A stretch of 34,415 nt of DNA from Chloroflexota bacterium (GTDB taxonomy: Bacteria > Chloroflexota > Anaerolineae > Promineifilales > Promineifilaceae), in NCBI GenBank assembly GCA_009937635.1, contig JAACFF010000018.1:1-34415 (forward strand), in the 5' to 3' direction. Of the stretch, positions 1 to 7,575 are shown piece by piece. The first letter of the stretch is position 1. Each line of letters opens with the position of its first letter. The position numbers and the translations under genes were made by a program. The notes beneath the pieces were generated by a model that was not told where the DNA came from, made no database searches, and was given only the letters and a program-made list of their open reading frames with translations.

Positions 1-470
1 AGCATGTGTTGCGACAAATCGTTCTTGGCCACGACAAGGAGGCCAGAGGTATCCTTGTCCAGCCTATGCACAATGCCTGGTCTTTTCGTATTGCCGATGC
101 CCGATAGATCGGTGCAATGAGCCAACAATGCATTGACTAACGTGCCACTGTCGTGGCCCGTTCCCGGATGGACAACCATGCCCGCTGGCTTGTTGACAAT
201 CAGGATATCGCCGTCCTCGTAGCGAATATCAAGCGGAATAGGTTCGGCCGTTAAGTCGCTTTCGACCGCCTCAGGGATATCGGCAACGACCTGTTCGTCC
301 CCCGTAAGACGCTGGCTGGGTCTGGCAATACGACCGTCAACCAGTACCCGCTTTTCCTTGATCAGCCGCTGCCATTGCATGCGCGACAACTCCGGCATGG
401 CCGCGGTCAGGGCTTTGTCCAGTCGCTCGCCCGGGAACTGGAGATTGAGCTCAACTATTTGAGCCTTCAT
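1..470 (-). CDS. rluD: RluD-type 23S rRNA pseudouridine synthase, N-terminal part (runs off left edge)
   Basis: Large-subunit rRNA pseudouridine synthase of the RluA/RluD family, which converts specific uridines of 23S rRNA to pseudouridine. Reading leftward from ATG at 470, the first about 60 residues form an S4-like RNA-binding domain (FPGERLDKAL, then RVLVDGR near residue 45). The synthase domain follows, with DGDILIVNKPAGMVVHPG, and ends at the edge in the hallmark motif HRLDKDTSG. The Asp of that motif is the catalytic residue of the family. About 156 residues are visible of a usual 300 to 325. The start codon lies inside the end of lspA (20-base overlap), which indicates translational coupling, a common arrangement for these two genes. 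RluD rather than RluA or RluC is inferred from the S4 domain and from the lspA linkage. Confidence 0.9.
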   Translation of the reverse strand, partial: MKAQIVELNLQFPGERLDKALTAAMPELSRMQWQRLIKEKRVLVDGRIARPSQRLTGDEQVVADIPEAVESDLTAEPIPLDIRYEDGDILIVNKPAGMVVHPGTGHDSGTLVNALLAHCTDLSGIGNTKRPGIVHRLDKDTSGLLVVAKNDLSQHM

Positions 471-1107
471 CAACCTCTTGGGCTTGTGCATCTGATGGGA
501 CGTCCAAACGACTATTTGGCTCCGGCATGCTCGCCGCCCGTTTCTTTTCCTCTCGCTCTTCCTGGTACATGATCCATATCAGAAGCACAGTACCGCTAAC
601 GACTGCCAGGTCAGCTATATTCCAGACCGGCCAGGGACCGAAGTCCATGAAATCAGTCACGAAGCCTCGCTGCAGGCGGTCGATTAAGTTACCTATTGCG
701 CCGCCCAGTTGCAAGCCGAGGGCAAGGCGCAGCATCCGGTGTCCCGGTTCCAGCCTGAAGTTATAGATGATGATCGCCGTGGACACGATCAGGGCCACCA
801 GCGTGAACAACAAGTTGCCATCTGGGAAAAGACCAAAAGCGACGCCAGTATTTGTGATGTGTGTAATACGGAAGAAGTTCTCGAGGCCTGGTATAGGAGC
901 GAAATATGTATACAGCTCTAAGGTGGACCTGACAATGGTCTTGCTTCCTTGATCGATCAGTATGATGAGTGCTGCAACGATTATGAGGATCCAGCGTTCT
1001 CTGCTAGACGCGGATTTTGTTTCAGTTTCTGCTGATTCTATATCCACGGGGTTATCTTTAGATTCAATCCCAGCTTGAAGAATCTGATTTTCGTCTAATT
1101 CAGTCAT
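451..1107 (-). CDS. lspA: Lipoprotein signal peptidase (signal peptidase II)
   Basis: Membrane aspartyl protease that removes the signal peptide of prolipoproteins after the lipobox Cys is lipidated. The 218 residues contain a hydrophilic 37-residue N-terminal extension, then four hydrophobic segments (about 38-52, 95-116, 125-140, 163-180). Family motifs are intact: NTGVAFGLF near residues 86-94, GNLIDR with catalytic Asp143, and WNIAD with catalytic Asp166. The C-terminal 40 residues are charged and extend past the usual 160-170 residue length. The gene overlaps the rluD-like gene downstream by 20 bases. Its likely clients in this window are the lipoproteins at 1299-2837 and 26103-27341. 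No strong Shine-Dalgarno is seen before ATG 1107, so the exact start within the unusual acidic N-terminus is less certain than the identity. Confidence 0.96.
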   Translation of the reverse strand: MTELDENQILQAGIESKDNPVDIESAETETKSASSRERWILIIVAALIILIDQGSKTIVRSTLELYTYFAPIPGLENFFRITHITNTGVAFGLFPDGNLLFTLVALIVSTAIIIYNFRLEPGHRMLRLALGLQLGGAIGNLIDRLQRGFVTDFMDFGPWPVWNIADLAVVSGTVLLIWIMYQEEREEKKRAASMPEPNSRLDVPSDAQAQEVDEGSNS

Positions 1108-1298
1108 GAGGGTAGCCTAAGTGGGTCACAGTTTTCGACTTAACAATCCCGGTTTTTCTGCCCGAGCGAAGTGCAATCTATTTTCAAGAATCCGGGTTTC
1201 ATTCACTTAACAGATTTCGGTTGTTCCGAACTAGAGTTAATAGTACCTAGAGGTTGGATAAAACTGCAAATTGTTCTCATCTCAGGAGTCGAATCCTG

Positions 1299-2837
1299 TT
1301 AGGTCTCAGCAGTGGGCGTTGGCGCTGGCGTTGGCGTTGGCTCAACAGTGAATTGGTAGTTGGGAATTAATTCAATCACCCGGTTTGCTGCCTCCTGGAT
1401 TGTCTTTGTGGTGTTAAAATAGCCGCTCAACATCTCTTGTAAGACGACGGAAAGGGTCAGATTTTCGTACAATTGGCCAACAAGGACACCTTGACCCTGC
1501 TCAAATCCCCATCGTTCCGTCTCAGTAAGCCCGTCGCGTAACAGATCGACTATGTCCTGGCCATAGAGTTCACTCAGGCTCTGTCCGTCGACAACAGGAG
1601 ATGTCCCCCATGCATCAATAAACAAACTTGGATCCTCACTTGTTCCCAGGCGCATGGGCACCTTCCGTTCAGATTCTACCTCCAGCCACGTTGGATATCC
1701 CTCATTAAACCAATAACTGGCGAAGGCCGCAGCCGCCACAGGATCGGCTGCCGGCGTAATTCCCAGGTATGTGATGTTACCGAAATTAGCTGGCGTAGCT
1801 TCCGGCCCGTTCCCGGTCAACGTGGTCAAGATGCCTGTGTTTTGGTCGAGGCGATTGGTATTTGCCAGGTCGGGTAGGATGCTTGGCGAGGTCATTATAA
1901 TGCTGGTGCGGTCGTCTAGGAACGCATTGTGCGCGCTGGTATCTGTTTGCACCCCGGGTGGACTGTACTGGTTGACAATAGAAAAATAGAAATCTAGGGC
2001 ATCGCGGCAAGCGGCATCGAGTAGCCTTACTTCCCCCTTGTCATCTATGAGGCGGCAGCCGTTGGCTGTTGCCAGGTGCTCAAAGGCGCGGTGTGTATTA
2101 ATCAGGTTCGATTCTGTAGGAATCACTAGGCCGGAGGTGATATTATCGGGATCAAACATGGTCTCGGCCATGGTTAACATGCCGTCGTAATTATCAGGAG
2201 TGTCCAAGCCCTGCTCTGCAAGCCAGTCACTACGGTATAGCCAGATCTGCTGAAAGCCATCGCTGGGGATGGCCGATGGCTGCCCATTGAAGGTCACTAA
2301 ATCAATGGCCCCAGGATTGAAAGTGTCACTGCCGATTTCCTCTATGATGGCCGCGGTAGTCTGCGTATCAAGAACCCCTTCTTCGCGCCATGCCATGGTG
2401 TACTCAATGGGGTGCAATACCACATCAGGTAAGGTGTTGGAGAGCACGGCCGTGTGCATCAGGTCGGGTAATAGCATGGGAGAGACAAGACGAAGAGCGA
2501 CGTTGATCCCGCTTTGTTCTGTGAAATCATCCATCATACTATGCAGCATCGCATCATGTTCCGGTGATGTCTCGTTGATCCATACCTCAATCGCCGGCGA
2601 GGATTCGAATTTCGCTTCACTCCTTAAAGCGGGATCGACCGTGGCTGTTGGAGCAGCTAAATAGAGAGGTTCAGCCGCTTCCGGCGTGGCCACCCTGGCC
2701 GCCGGCGCCGGTGGCGCCAGACGAGGCGGCATAAGATCTTGTGCGCTGCAGGCCACCAGAAACAGTAACATAAGCGTCAGCACGCCCGAACGAGCGGCCA
2801 CGAGATGCAAATGTCTAGGATCTTGTTTCCAGTTCAT
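1299..2837 (-). CDS. Lipoprotein, ABC-type extracellular solute-binding protein (family 1, sugar-type)
   Basis: Probable substrate-capture lipoprotein of an ABC importer. The N-terminus has a basic region, a hydrophobic stretch and lipobox LVAC with Cys30 as the lipidation site. A Pro/Ala-rich linker to about residue 70 follows, then a type 1 solute-binding fold (EVWINETSPEHD, DDFTEQSGINVALRLV, LPDVVLHP, GILTTLTGNGPEAT and a long helical C-terminal half). The last 15 residues are a PTPTPAPTPTAET tail encoded by GGCGTT-like repeats. Length (512) is slightly above the usual 420-480 because of the linker. The start overlaps the coaX stop as ATGA, so the pair is translationally coupled. No permease or ATPase gene is nearby, so the ligand cannot be inferred and it is an orphan here. 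The family assignment rests on overall pattern rather than one decisive motif. Confidence 0.8.
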   Translation of the reverse strand: MNWKQDPRHLHLVAARSGVLTLMLLFLVACSAQDLMPPRLAPPAPAARVATPEAAEPLYLAAPTATVDPALRSEAKFESSPAIEVWINETSPEHDAMLHSMMDDFTEQSGINVALRLVSPMLLPDLMHTAVLSNTLPDVVLHPIEYTMAWREEGVLDTQTTAAIIEEIGSDTFNPGAIDLVTFNGQPSAIPSDGFQQIWLYRSDWLAEQGLDTPDNYDGMLTMAETMFDPDNITSGLVIPTESNLINTHRAFEHLATANGCRLIDDKGEVRLLDAACRDALDFYFSIVNQYSPPGVQTDTSAHNAFLDDRTSIIMTSPSILPDLANTNRLDQNTGILTTLTGNGPEATPANFGNITYLGITPAADPVAAAAFASYWFNEGYPTWLEVESERKVPMRLGTSEDPSLFIDAWGTSPVVDGQSLSELYGQDIVDLLRDGLTETERWGFEQGQGVLVGQLYENLTLSVVLQEMLSGYFNTTKTIQEAANRVIELIPNYQFTVEPTPTPAPTPTAET

Positions 2838-3607
2838 AAATTGACTCTCTCAGCGATGACACGCAAGCCAGTCAGCGTAAGCCACGGATCAACGTGGTCG
2901 ATGATCGTCGTGTGGGGTGTGATTAACTTGATAAGGCCGCCGGTGCCGATAATATTAATCTTTTGCGCTTTGTCTGGATGTTCTTGCAACAGTCTTTGAA
3001 TCATCCCTTCGATTAGCGATACATAGCCAAAGATCAGGCCCGACTGCATCGCGTGTATCGTATTGCGGCCGGTTGCTTGTGGTGGGGCCTGCAGGGGCAC
3101 CTGGGATAATTGCGCTGCGCGGTCAATCAGGGCATCCGCCGCCAGTCGCAATCCCGGGGCGATGACCACACCCAGAAGCTCGCCCGTGGCCGAGATCACA
3201 TCGAACGTGGTGGCCGTACCCATATCAATGACGATACACGGCCCCTGGAAAAGGTGATATGCGGCCACGGCATTGACAATGCGATCAGCCCCGACTTCCG
3301 CGGGGTTATCTGTGCGGATCTGGATGCCCGTATCCGTCTGGGCGTTGACGACGAGCGCTTCTTTTCGCAGTACTTGTTGGCAAAGTTTCTGGAAAGTTCC
3401 AGTTAGAGCTGGTACGACGCTGGCCAGAACGACGCCGCTAATTGCTTGGTCTAGCTGGGCTTCTTGCAGGAGCCCGGACAGTAAGATGCCGAATTCATCG
3501 GCTGTTCGTTCCCGTGCCGTGTGCAGGCGCCATTCACGCTGCCAGACACGGCCGTCCCACACACCCAGCGTAATATTCGTGTTGCCGATATCAATTGCCA
3601 ATAACAT
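2834..3607 (-). CDS. coaX: Type III pantothenate kinase
   Basis: Phosphorylates pantothenate with ATP in the first step of coenzyme A synthesis, in the cytoplasm. The 257 residues match the usual CoaX length. Visible motifs are the ASKHA phosphate-binding loop DIGNTN (residues 6-11), GADRIVNAVAAY with the catalytic Asp108, and DMGTATTFDVI with Asp128, plus the C-terminal GTGGL. Its stop codon overlaps the start of the downstream binding-protein lipoprotein (ATGA). No Shine-Dalgarno precedes ATG 3607. Upstream lie two imperfect copies of an AAAGTTGNCAACTTT palindrome, the distal one containing TTGACA on the coding strand, so regulation by a dimeric DNA-binding protein is plausible. Function is secure; the regulation is inference. 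Confidence 0.97.
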   Translation of the reverse strand: MLLAIDIGNTNITLGVWDGRVWQREWRLHTARERTADEFGILLSGLLQEAQLDQAISGVVLASVVPALTGTFQKLCQQVLRKEALVVNAQTDTGIQIRTDNPAEVGADRIVNAVAAYHLFQGPCIVIDMGTATTFDVISATGELLGVVIAPGLRLAADALIDRAAQLSQVPLQAPPQATGRNTIHAMQSGLIFGYVSLIEGMIQRLLQEHPDKAQKINIIGTGGLIKLITPHTTIIDHVDPWLTLTGLRVIAERVNL

Positions 3608-3621
3608 AGTATGCTACACTC

Positions 3622-3689
3622 AAAGCTGCCAACTTTTCCGGCTACAAGCGGCTTGCTACCCTGTATGTACATAGAAAAATGTCAACCTT
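3622..3689 (-). promoter_or_regulatory. Paired imperfect palindromes upstream of coaX
   Basis: On the coding strand of coaX the proximal site reads AAAGTTGGCAGCTTT (3622-3636) and the distal site AAGGTTGACATTTTT (3675-3689). Their centres are 53 bp apart and the proximal one lies 22 bp before the start codon. Both resemble the perfect AAAGTTG(N)CAACTTT pair at 24571-24637, which has nearly the same spacing and distance to its gene. The distal site contains TTGACA, a possible -35, but no convincing -10 was found. Probable operator pair; the binding protein is unknown. Confidence 0.4.
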
Positions 3690-3799
3690 TTCCAGAGCAT
3701 TCGTGCCTGCCGGTGAGTGCTGGCGATTGTATAAGGGGGCAGCCGCTAGGGCAAACCTCACTCTTTCTCATCATTTGGCGCTTAATTCACTTCCGTCAA

Positions 3800-4791
3800 T
3801 CATTCGACCTTATAAACTTCAACCGGTAACAGATCAAGCGCATCGCCCGTTTCTGTCTGCCAATAAAGCGTCACACACAGCGGCTGTCCTGGAGCGCTTG
3901 AATCTGGCACTTCATATGCCAGCAAATAAATCCCATTTTCAAAAGTGGTTTCAGAGGGGATAGCCTTCTGCGCAGGCTGTCGCGAATCCAGTGGCTGGCC
4001 ATCCATTCTACGGTATCAAGAACGGCCAGCGAATTACTTCCACACCCATCTAGCAAGGCTTGAACGCGCTGTAGTACGATGCCGCTGGTGAGCGGTTGGG
4101 GGTCTACTCCTTTTTGCAATAAAACCACGTCGTTATCAGCATACAGGGCCCCATAACCGAGGTTGCCAAGGGCGGTTTGGATACCATTGTAATAAAAGCG
4201 CGTGTTTTCATCTCCACGTAGATCGGTCAGGTGGATGAGAATGTATTCCGTCTGAGCAAAGCCATGTGGCCGCTCAAATATTCTGGACCGGTCATGGAAA
4301 ATATGTAGTTGCGAGCGTAAGGCTAGGTGCGGCCCATAATTTGGCATGGTCGCTACTTCAGCGTTGTCCGGAAGCAAAGCTGCTGCTTCCTTAAATGACC
4401 TGGCATCGCTTAACTGCTCCTGCCCTTTTACTTCATAAAATGGCTCGGCAACAGTTTGCGTGAATGGGTTGTCCCGTACCCAGGCCAGTAAAGTCGCTAA
4501 ACCTAAATATATTGTCAAGTTAAGGCGTGCACGCTCAGGAGTCAGCCACTTTTGGACTTCATGCGCGCCCTGAATAGCGGCGATGAAAATAAAAGGTACG
4601 GCCGGCGCCAAATATGTGTTCCAAATCACCTGGGCTACAATGGCCAGATCATAGGTCGTGGAGTTTAGGCGCTCGTGACGAGCGATGGCGTATCCCGCTA
4701 AGACGGCCGTCCAACACAGGATCATGAGCAGGACTATCTTATGGGATTGTAAGGAAGCAAGCCGCTTCCATATTCCGTTATTTTCCCTCAG
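3800..4791 (-). pseudogene. Decayed DUF2079-type membrane protein gene (internal deletion plus frameshift)
   Basis: The open frame from 4791 starts with a hydrophobic segment and the DUF2079-like signature RLNSTTYDLAIVAQVIWNT (about residues 15-33 from ATG 4725). It then jumps straight into what looks like the C-terminal part of the same family: YLAPAVPFIFIAA, then AALLPDNAEVATMPNYGPHL, then TEYILIHLTDLRGD. Family members normally have several hundred residues of multi-pass membrane sequence between these parts, so about 300 codons appear to be missing near base 4617. Around base 4010 a frameshift separates LAVLDTVEW from a sensible continuation in another frame (DGQPLDSRQPAQKA to LPVEVYKVE, ending at 3800). 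After the shift the original frame is unlike a natural protein (RDSLRRRLSPLKP). There is no good start codon: in-frame coding appears to continue above ATG 4725 up to a TAG at 4794. DUF2079 assignment is from memory of the family pattern. Confidence 0.72.
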
Positions 4792-4862
4792 CTAAGCAAA
4801 TGACGCACGCCTGATTCTGGCTTTTAGCACTTGTGGACGTAGCACACAGATTACACAGTTTA

Positions 4863-4881
4863 TGCAGTATGATGTACTGCA
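4863..4881. promoter_or_regulatory. Inverted repeat upstream of the VOC gene
   Basis: TGCAGTA (4863-4869) and TACTGCA (4875-4881) form a perfect 7-bp inverted repeat with a 5-base spacer, about 115 bases before the VOC-family start. It could be an operator or a small hairpin. No matching copy was seen elsewhere in the window. Confidence 0.3.
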
Positions 4882-4994
4882 ACTATGTAGTAAGGTATCT
4901 CATAATGTAAGCAGGCATACTTGCCCAAAGAGAACATGTGAGCTAATATAAAAACCCTAAACCCTCACCATTAGCAGCTCAAATGGAGGTATCT

Positions 4995-5360
4995 ATGTCT
5001 CACCCAATAGTTCACATTGAATTGTCAGCCAATAATCACAAGGACTCAGCCAAGTTTTACTCCGACGTATTCGGCTGGGAAATGACCGATTTCAGCGAAA
5101 TGGATTACACTGTCTTTAGTTCAGGTGAGGGTAAGCCTGGTGGCGGATTCAGCAATGTACAAGAGGGAAATCCGGCAGGTACGACCGTCATCTATATTCA
5201 CACTGACAATATTGAAGGAAGTGTGGCCAAGATTGATGCGAATGGCGGCACAATGTTAGGCGAAGCAATGGACATCCCCGGTGTGGGAACAATGTTTCAT
5301 TTCGCAGATCCGGTCGGCAATCGCATGTCCTTGCTAAAGCCGGTCGAAGAATCTGCATAA
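4995..5360 (+). CDS. VOC-family (glyoxalase/bleomycin-resistance fold) protein
   Basis: Small single-domain vicinal-oxygen-chelate protein of 121 residues; substrate unknown. Visible pattern: PIVHIELSANNHKDSAKFYSDVFGW at the start (first beta-strand with the family His in VHIE, helix, then FGW), GGGFSNV in the middle, TVIYIHTDNIEGSVAKI as the second beta-alpha-beta module, GGTMLGEAMDIPGVGTMFHFADPVGNRMSLLKP at the end. The start at 4995 (MSHPIV) is preferred over ATG 4983 because GGAGGT at 4985-4990 overlaps the earlier ATG and sits ideally before the later one. Closest in look to the general VOC proteins annotated as glyoxalase-like; no specific reaction can be assigned. Convergent with the YpdA-like gene across a hairpin. 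Confidence 0.9.
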   Translation: MSHPIVHIELSANNHKDSAKFYSDVFGWEMTDFSEMDYTVFSSGEGKPGGGFSNVQEGNPAGTTVIYIHTDNIEGSVAKIDANGGTMLGEAMDIPGVGTMFHFADPVGNRMSLLKPVEESA

Positions 5361-5383
5361 TCCGTTACATATTTAGTTTGGAG

Positions 5384-5412
5384 AGCCGATCATCCAGTGA
5401 CCGGCTTATTTA
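5384..5412 (+). terminator. Weak hairpin terminator between convergent genes
   Basis: AGCCG-A-TCA and TGA-C-CGGCT form a hairpin of eight pairs with one A-C mismatch and a TCCAG loop (5384-5406), followed by TATTTAG. It sits 24 bases after the VOC stop and abuts the stop of the leftward flavoprotein, so it could serve both directions. The U-tract is poor. Confidence 0.45.
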
Positions 5413-6492
5413 GTTCGCCTTTACTTCTTCCCAGGTGACGGCGTTGTTGCGCGCGGCGACGGTGCCTAGGCGATCGGGCGCTGAGCCGGTGAGCGCTTTG
5501 ATGATCTTGCCTACATGATCATGGCTGGTAGAGATAAATTGGGTGAAGCGGGACTGCGTGCCACCGGCGGCCGTTCCTGCCACGTAAAGACCAGGCACAT
5601 CCGTTTCCATGGTCGCTGGGTCGAACAAGGGAGCCTGCTCCGTTCCACACAAAGTGACGCCGGCCATCTTGAATAGGCTCATATCGGCCACAAAGCCCGT
5701 ACATAGCAATACGAAATCTGTTTCGTGTTGGAATGACCGGCCGTCAGGGGTTACGCCGTCCAGTGTGGCAGCTAGAATGACATAGGAAGGCGTGATCTCG
5801 ACGGGGATCGTAGATGGGTGGAATTCGATTTCCCCTTTACGCAGTCGGTCTCCCACATCCATGGCCAGATGGGGCTTGACGATGTCATAGTTAAAGTCGG
5901 GCCTGCGGTAGCTGATTGACACACGTGCGCCGGCCCGCCAGCAGCGTAAAGCCGTTTCTAAGGCGGAATTACGGCCGCCAACCACCAATACCCGCGTGCG
6001 GAAGTACGGGTGCGGTCCGGGGAAATAATGTGTGACATGGGGTAACTGTTCGCCTGGAATATTGAGCAAACGTGGCGCGGCCATGCCGCCGCTGGCCAGG
6101 ACCACACGGCGCGATTGATAAAATTTGGGGCCGGTTAAATGTTCTGTGCGCAGTTCAAAGCCCACGGCCGTTTTCTGGATATCCACCACTGGTTCATAAA
6201 GGCGCAGCTTCAGATCATACATCTCCACCAACGTGCGCAGATAGGCCAGGTATTGCTCGCCACTGATTGGCTGTTGGTTTAGATTGTGTACCGGAATACC
6301 AGCCAGCGCTACGTGTTCCGGCGTGCTGTAAAAATGGGTATTGGGCGGCCACTTTGTAAAAGCATCACCGATCTGTTTTGCTTCGATGAGTAAGTAATCT
6401 AGCCCAGTCCGCTCCAAGGCGATGGCCAGTTCAATGCCTACGGGACCGGCGCCAATGATGGCGATGTCCGTTTTGGTAATCTCATTTTCCAT
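5410..6492 (-). CDS. YpdA-like FAD/NAD(P)-dependent oxidoreductase
   Basis: Two-dinucleotide-fold flavoprotein of 360 residues. FAD motif GAGPVG at 14-19 with the following acidic residue (LLIEAKQIGDAF), second Rossmann motif VVGGRNSALETAL near residue 170 for NAD(P)H, and a C-terminal FAD motif VPGLYVAGTAAGG near 310. The run THYFPGPHPYFRTRVLVVGG and CTGFVADMSLF resemble YpdA, the proposed NADPH-dependent bacillithiol-disulfide reductase, rather than thioredoxin reductase, and no CxxC redox pair is present. Whether this organism makes bacillithiol cannot be judged from this window. Start ATG 6492 is supported by GAGGT seven bases upstream. Convergent with the VOC gene and divergent from the J-domain gene. 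An alternative is a more general flavin monooxygenase-like enzyme. Confidence 0.82.
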   Translation of the reverse strand: MENEITKTDIAIIGAGPVGIELAIALERTGLDYLLIEAKQIGDAFTKWPPNTHFYSTPEHVALAGIPVHNLNQQPISGEQYLAYLRTLVEMYDLKLRLYEPVVDIQKTAVGFELRTEHLTGPKFYQSRRVVLASGGMAAPRLLNIPGEQLPHVTHYFPGPHPYFRTRVLVVGGRNSALETALRCWRAGARVSISYRRPDFNYDIVKPHLAMDVGDRLRKGEIEFHPSTIPVEITPSYVILAATLDGVTPDGRSFQHETDFVLLCTGFVADMSLFKMAGVTLCGTEQAPLFDPATMETDVPGLYVAGTAAGGTQSRFTQFISTSHDHVGKIIKALTGSAPDRLGTVAARNNAVTWEEVKAN

Positions 6493-6628
6493 TATTCTAC
6501 CTCAAATATTGACCAAGGATCTTATCACGATCACCGCAACGAGAAAATCGTTTCAGAAGCACGTTTCCTTACTTGGCGCTGCTGCGAACCAAGATAAAAT
6601 GGGGATTGGAACAGAGTGCAATTAGCGA

Positions 6629-7447
6629 ATGAACAGTTCAAAGATTGAATCCGTTCGCACTGCCAGCGAAAAGAATGCGCACTTGCAGCGCGAACTGAAG
6701 AATGCTCGCCAGGCGCAATTGGAGGCGGAAGCGGAGCTGGCCCAAGAACAAGCAGCGGTCAATGCCTTCCGCATGCATTGCCGCTTGAAGCTGGATAGCT
6801 TGGTAGATACGCTGATGGATTTGCGTGCTCAGAAACAGGCGTGCCTCACACGTCTAGAACTGTTACGCCAGGGGATTGATCCAGCCTGGTTAGAAGAGGA
6901 TGATCTGCTGGGGCAGAACAGGGAAGGCTTTGATGATGAGCATGAAGAGGAAGAGCTGCTTCTGCCGACGCCTACGCCACGGGACAAAGCGGCCGAAAAA
7001 CGCCTCTACCGTGAACTGGCCCGCCGCTTTCACCCCGATCTAGCCAGAACGGTCGTCGAACAATCGTACCGCACTTCTATGATGGCCTCGGTAAACAAGG
7101 CCTATGCGAGTAACAATTTACAGGCTCTGTACGACCTGGCTGGCGAACTTGAGCCGGGCGAAATCGCCGAACTGGCGGGCATTGACAGTGCCGCCACACG
7201 CGAACTGCGGCAGCAGATCATGAAGGCCCGTCACCAACGGCGAAAAGCAAGACGCCAGCTACGCCTCTTGCGCCAGGAGAATACCGCCCGTCTTTGGCAG
7301 AGAGCCCAATTGATTGAAGGGCAAGACCACGATTGGTGGAGCTTGGTGCGCGGCGAATTGCAGAGCGCGGTTGAGCGTCGCGAGCGGGAGGTAGCCGCGT
7401 TACAGACAGAATTAGAGCGCTTAGAGCAGGAGATGACGTCTCATTAA
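6629..7447 (+). CDS. J-domain-like protein flanked by coiled coils
   Basis: 272 residues. Residues 1-80 are predicted coiled coil (heptad-like KNARQAQLEAEAELAQEQAA), an acidic linker follows (DDEHEEEE near 102-109), then a J-like core KRLYRELARRFHPDLAR with HPD at 135-137 and a following helix SVNKAYASNNLQALYDLAGE. Residues 190-272 are a second long coiled coil. The HPD tripeptide is the Hsp70-stimulating motif of DnaJ proteins, but the usual YxxLG helix-I start is absent and the G/F and zinc regions are missing. It would be a specialised co-chaperone at most. No clear Shine-Dalgarno before ATG 6629. It stands alone between a divergent flavoprotein and a convergent membrane protein. Partner and role unknown. 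Confidence 0.78.
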   Translation: MNSSKIESVRTASEKNAHLQRELKNARQAQLEAEAELAQEQAAVNAFRMHCRLKLDSLVDTLMDLRAQKQACLTRLELLRQGIDPAWLEEDDLLGQNREGFDDEHEEEELLLPTPTPRDKAAEKRLYRELARRFHPDLARTVVEQSYRTSMMASVNKAYASNNLQALYDLAGELEPGEIAELAGIDSAATRELRQQIMKARHQRRKARRQLRLLRQENTARLWQRAQLIEGQDHDWWSLVRGELQSAVERREREVAALQTELERLEQEMTSH

Positions 7448-7575
7448 CCATGCATCCATTCGACAATTCATCATTTTGCAAATTGATGCCTTCTCATCCT
7501 ATCCTGAAATGAATCACCCCCATAGCAATATCCATTTATTCATGCAAACCTCTGGTCGTTGGTGTGCAGCGATCG

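Noticed and set aside
1310-1345. Tandem GGCGTT-like repeat
   Set aside because: It encodes the PTPTPAPTPT tail of the binding-protein lipoprotein, a common low-complexity linker type.
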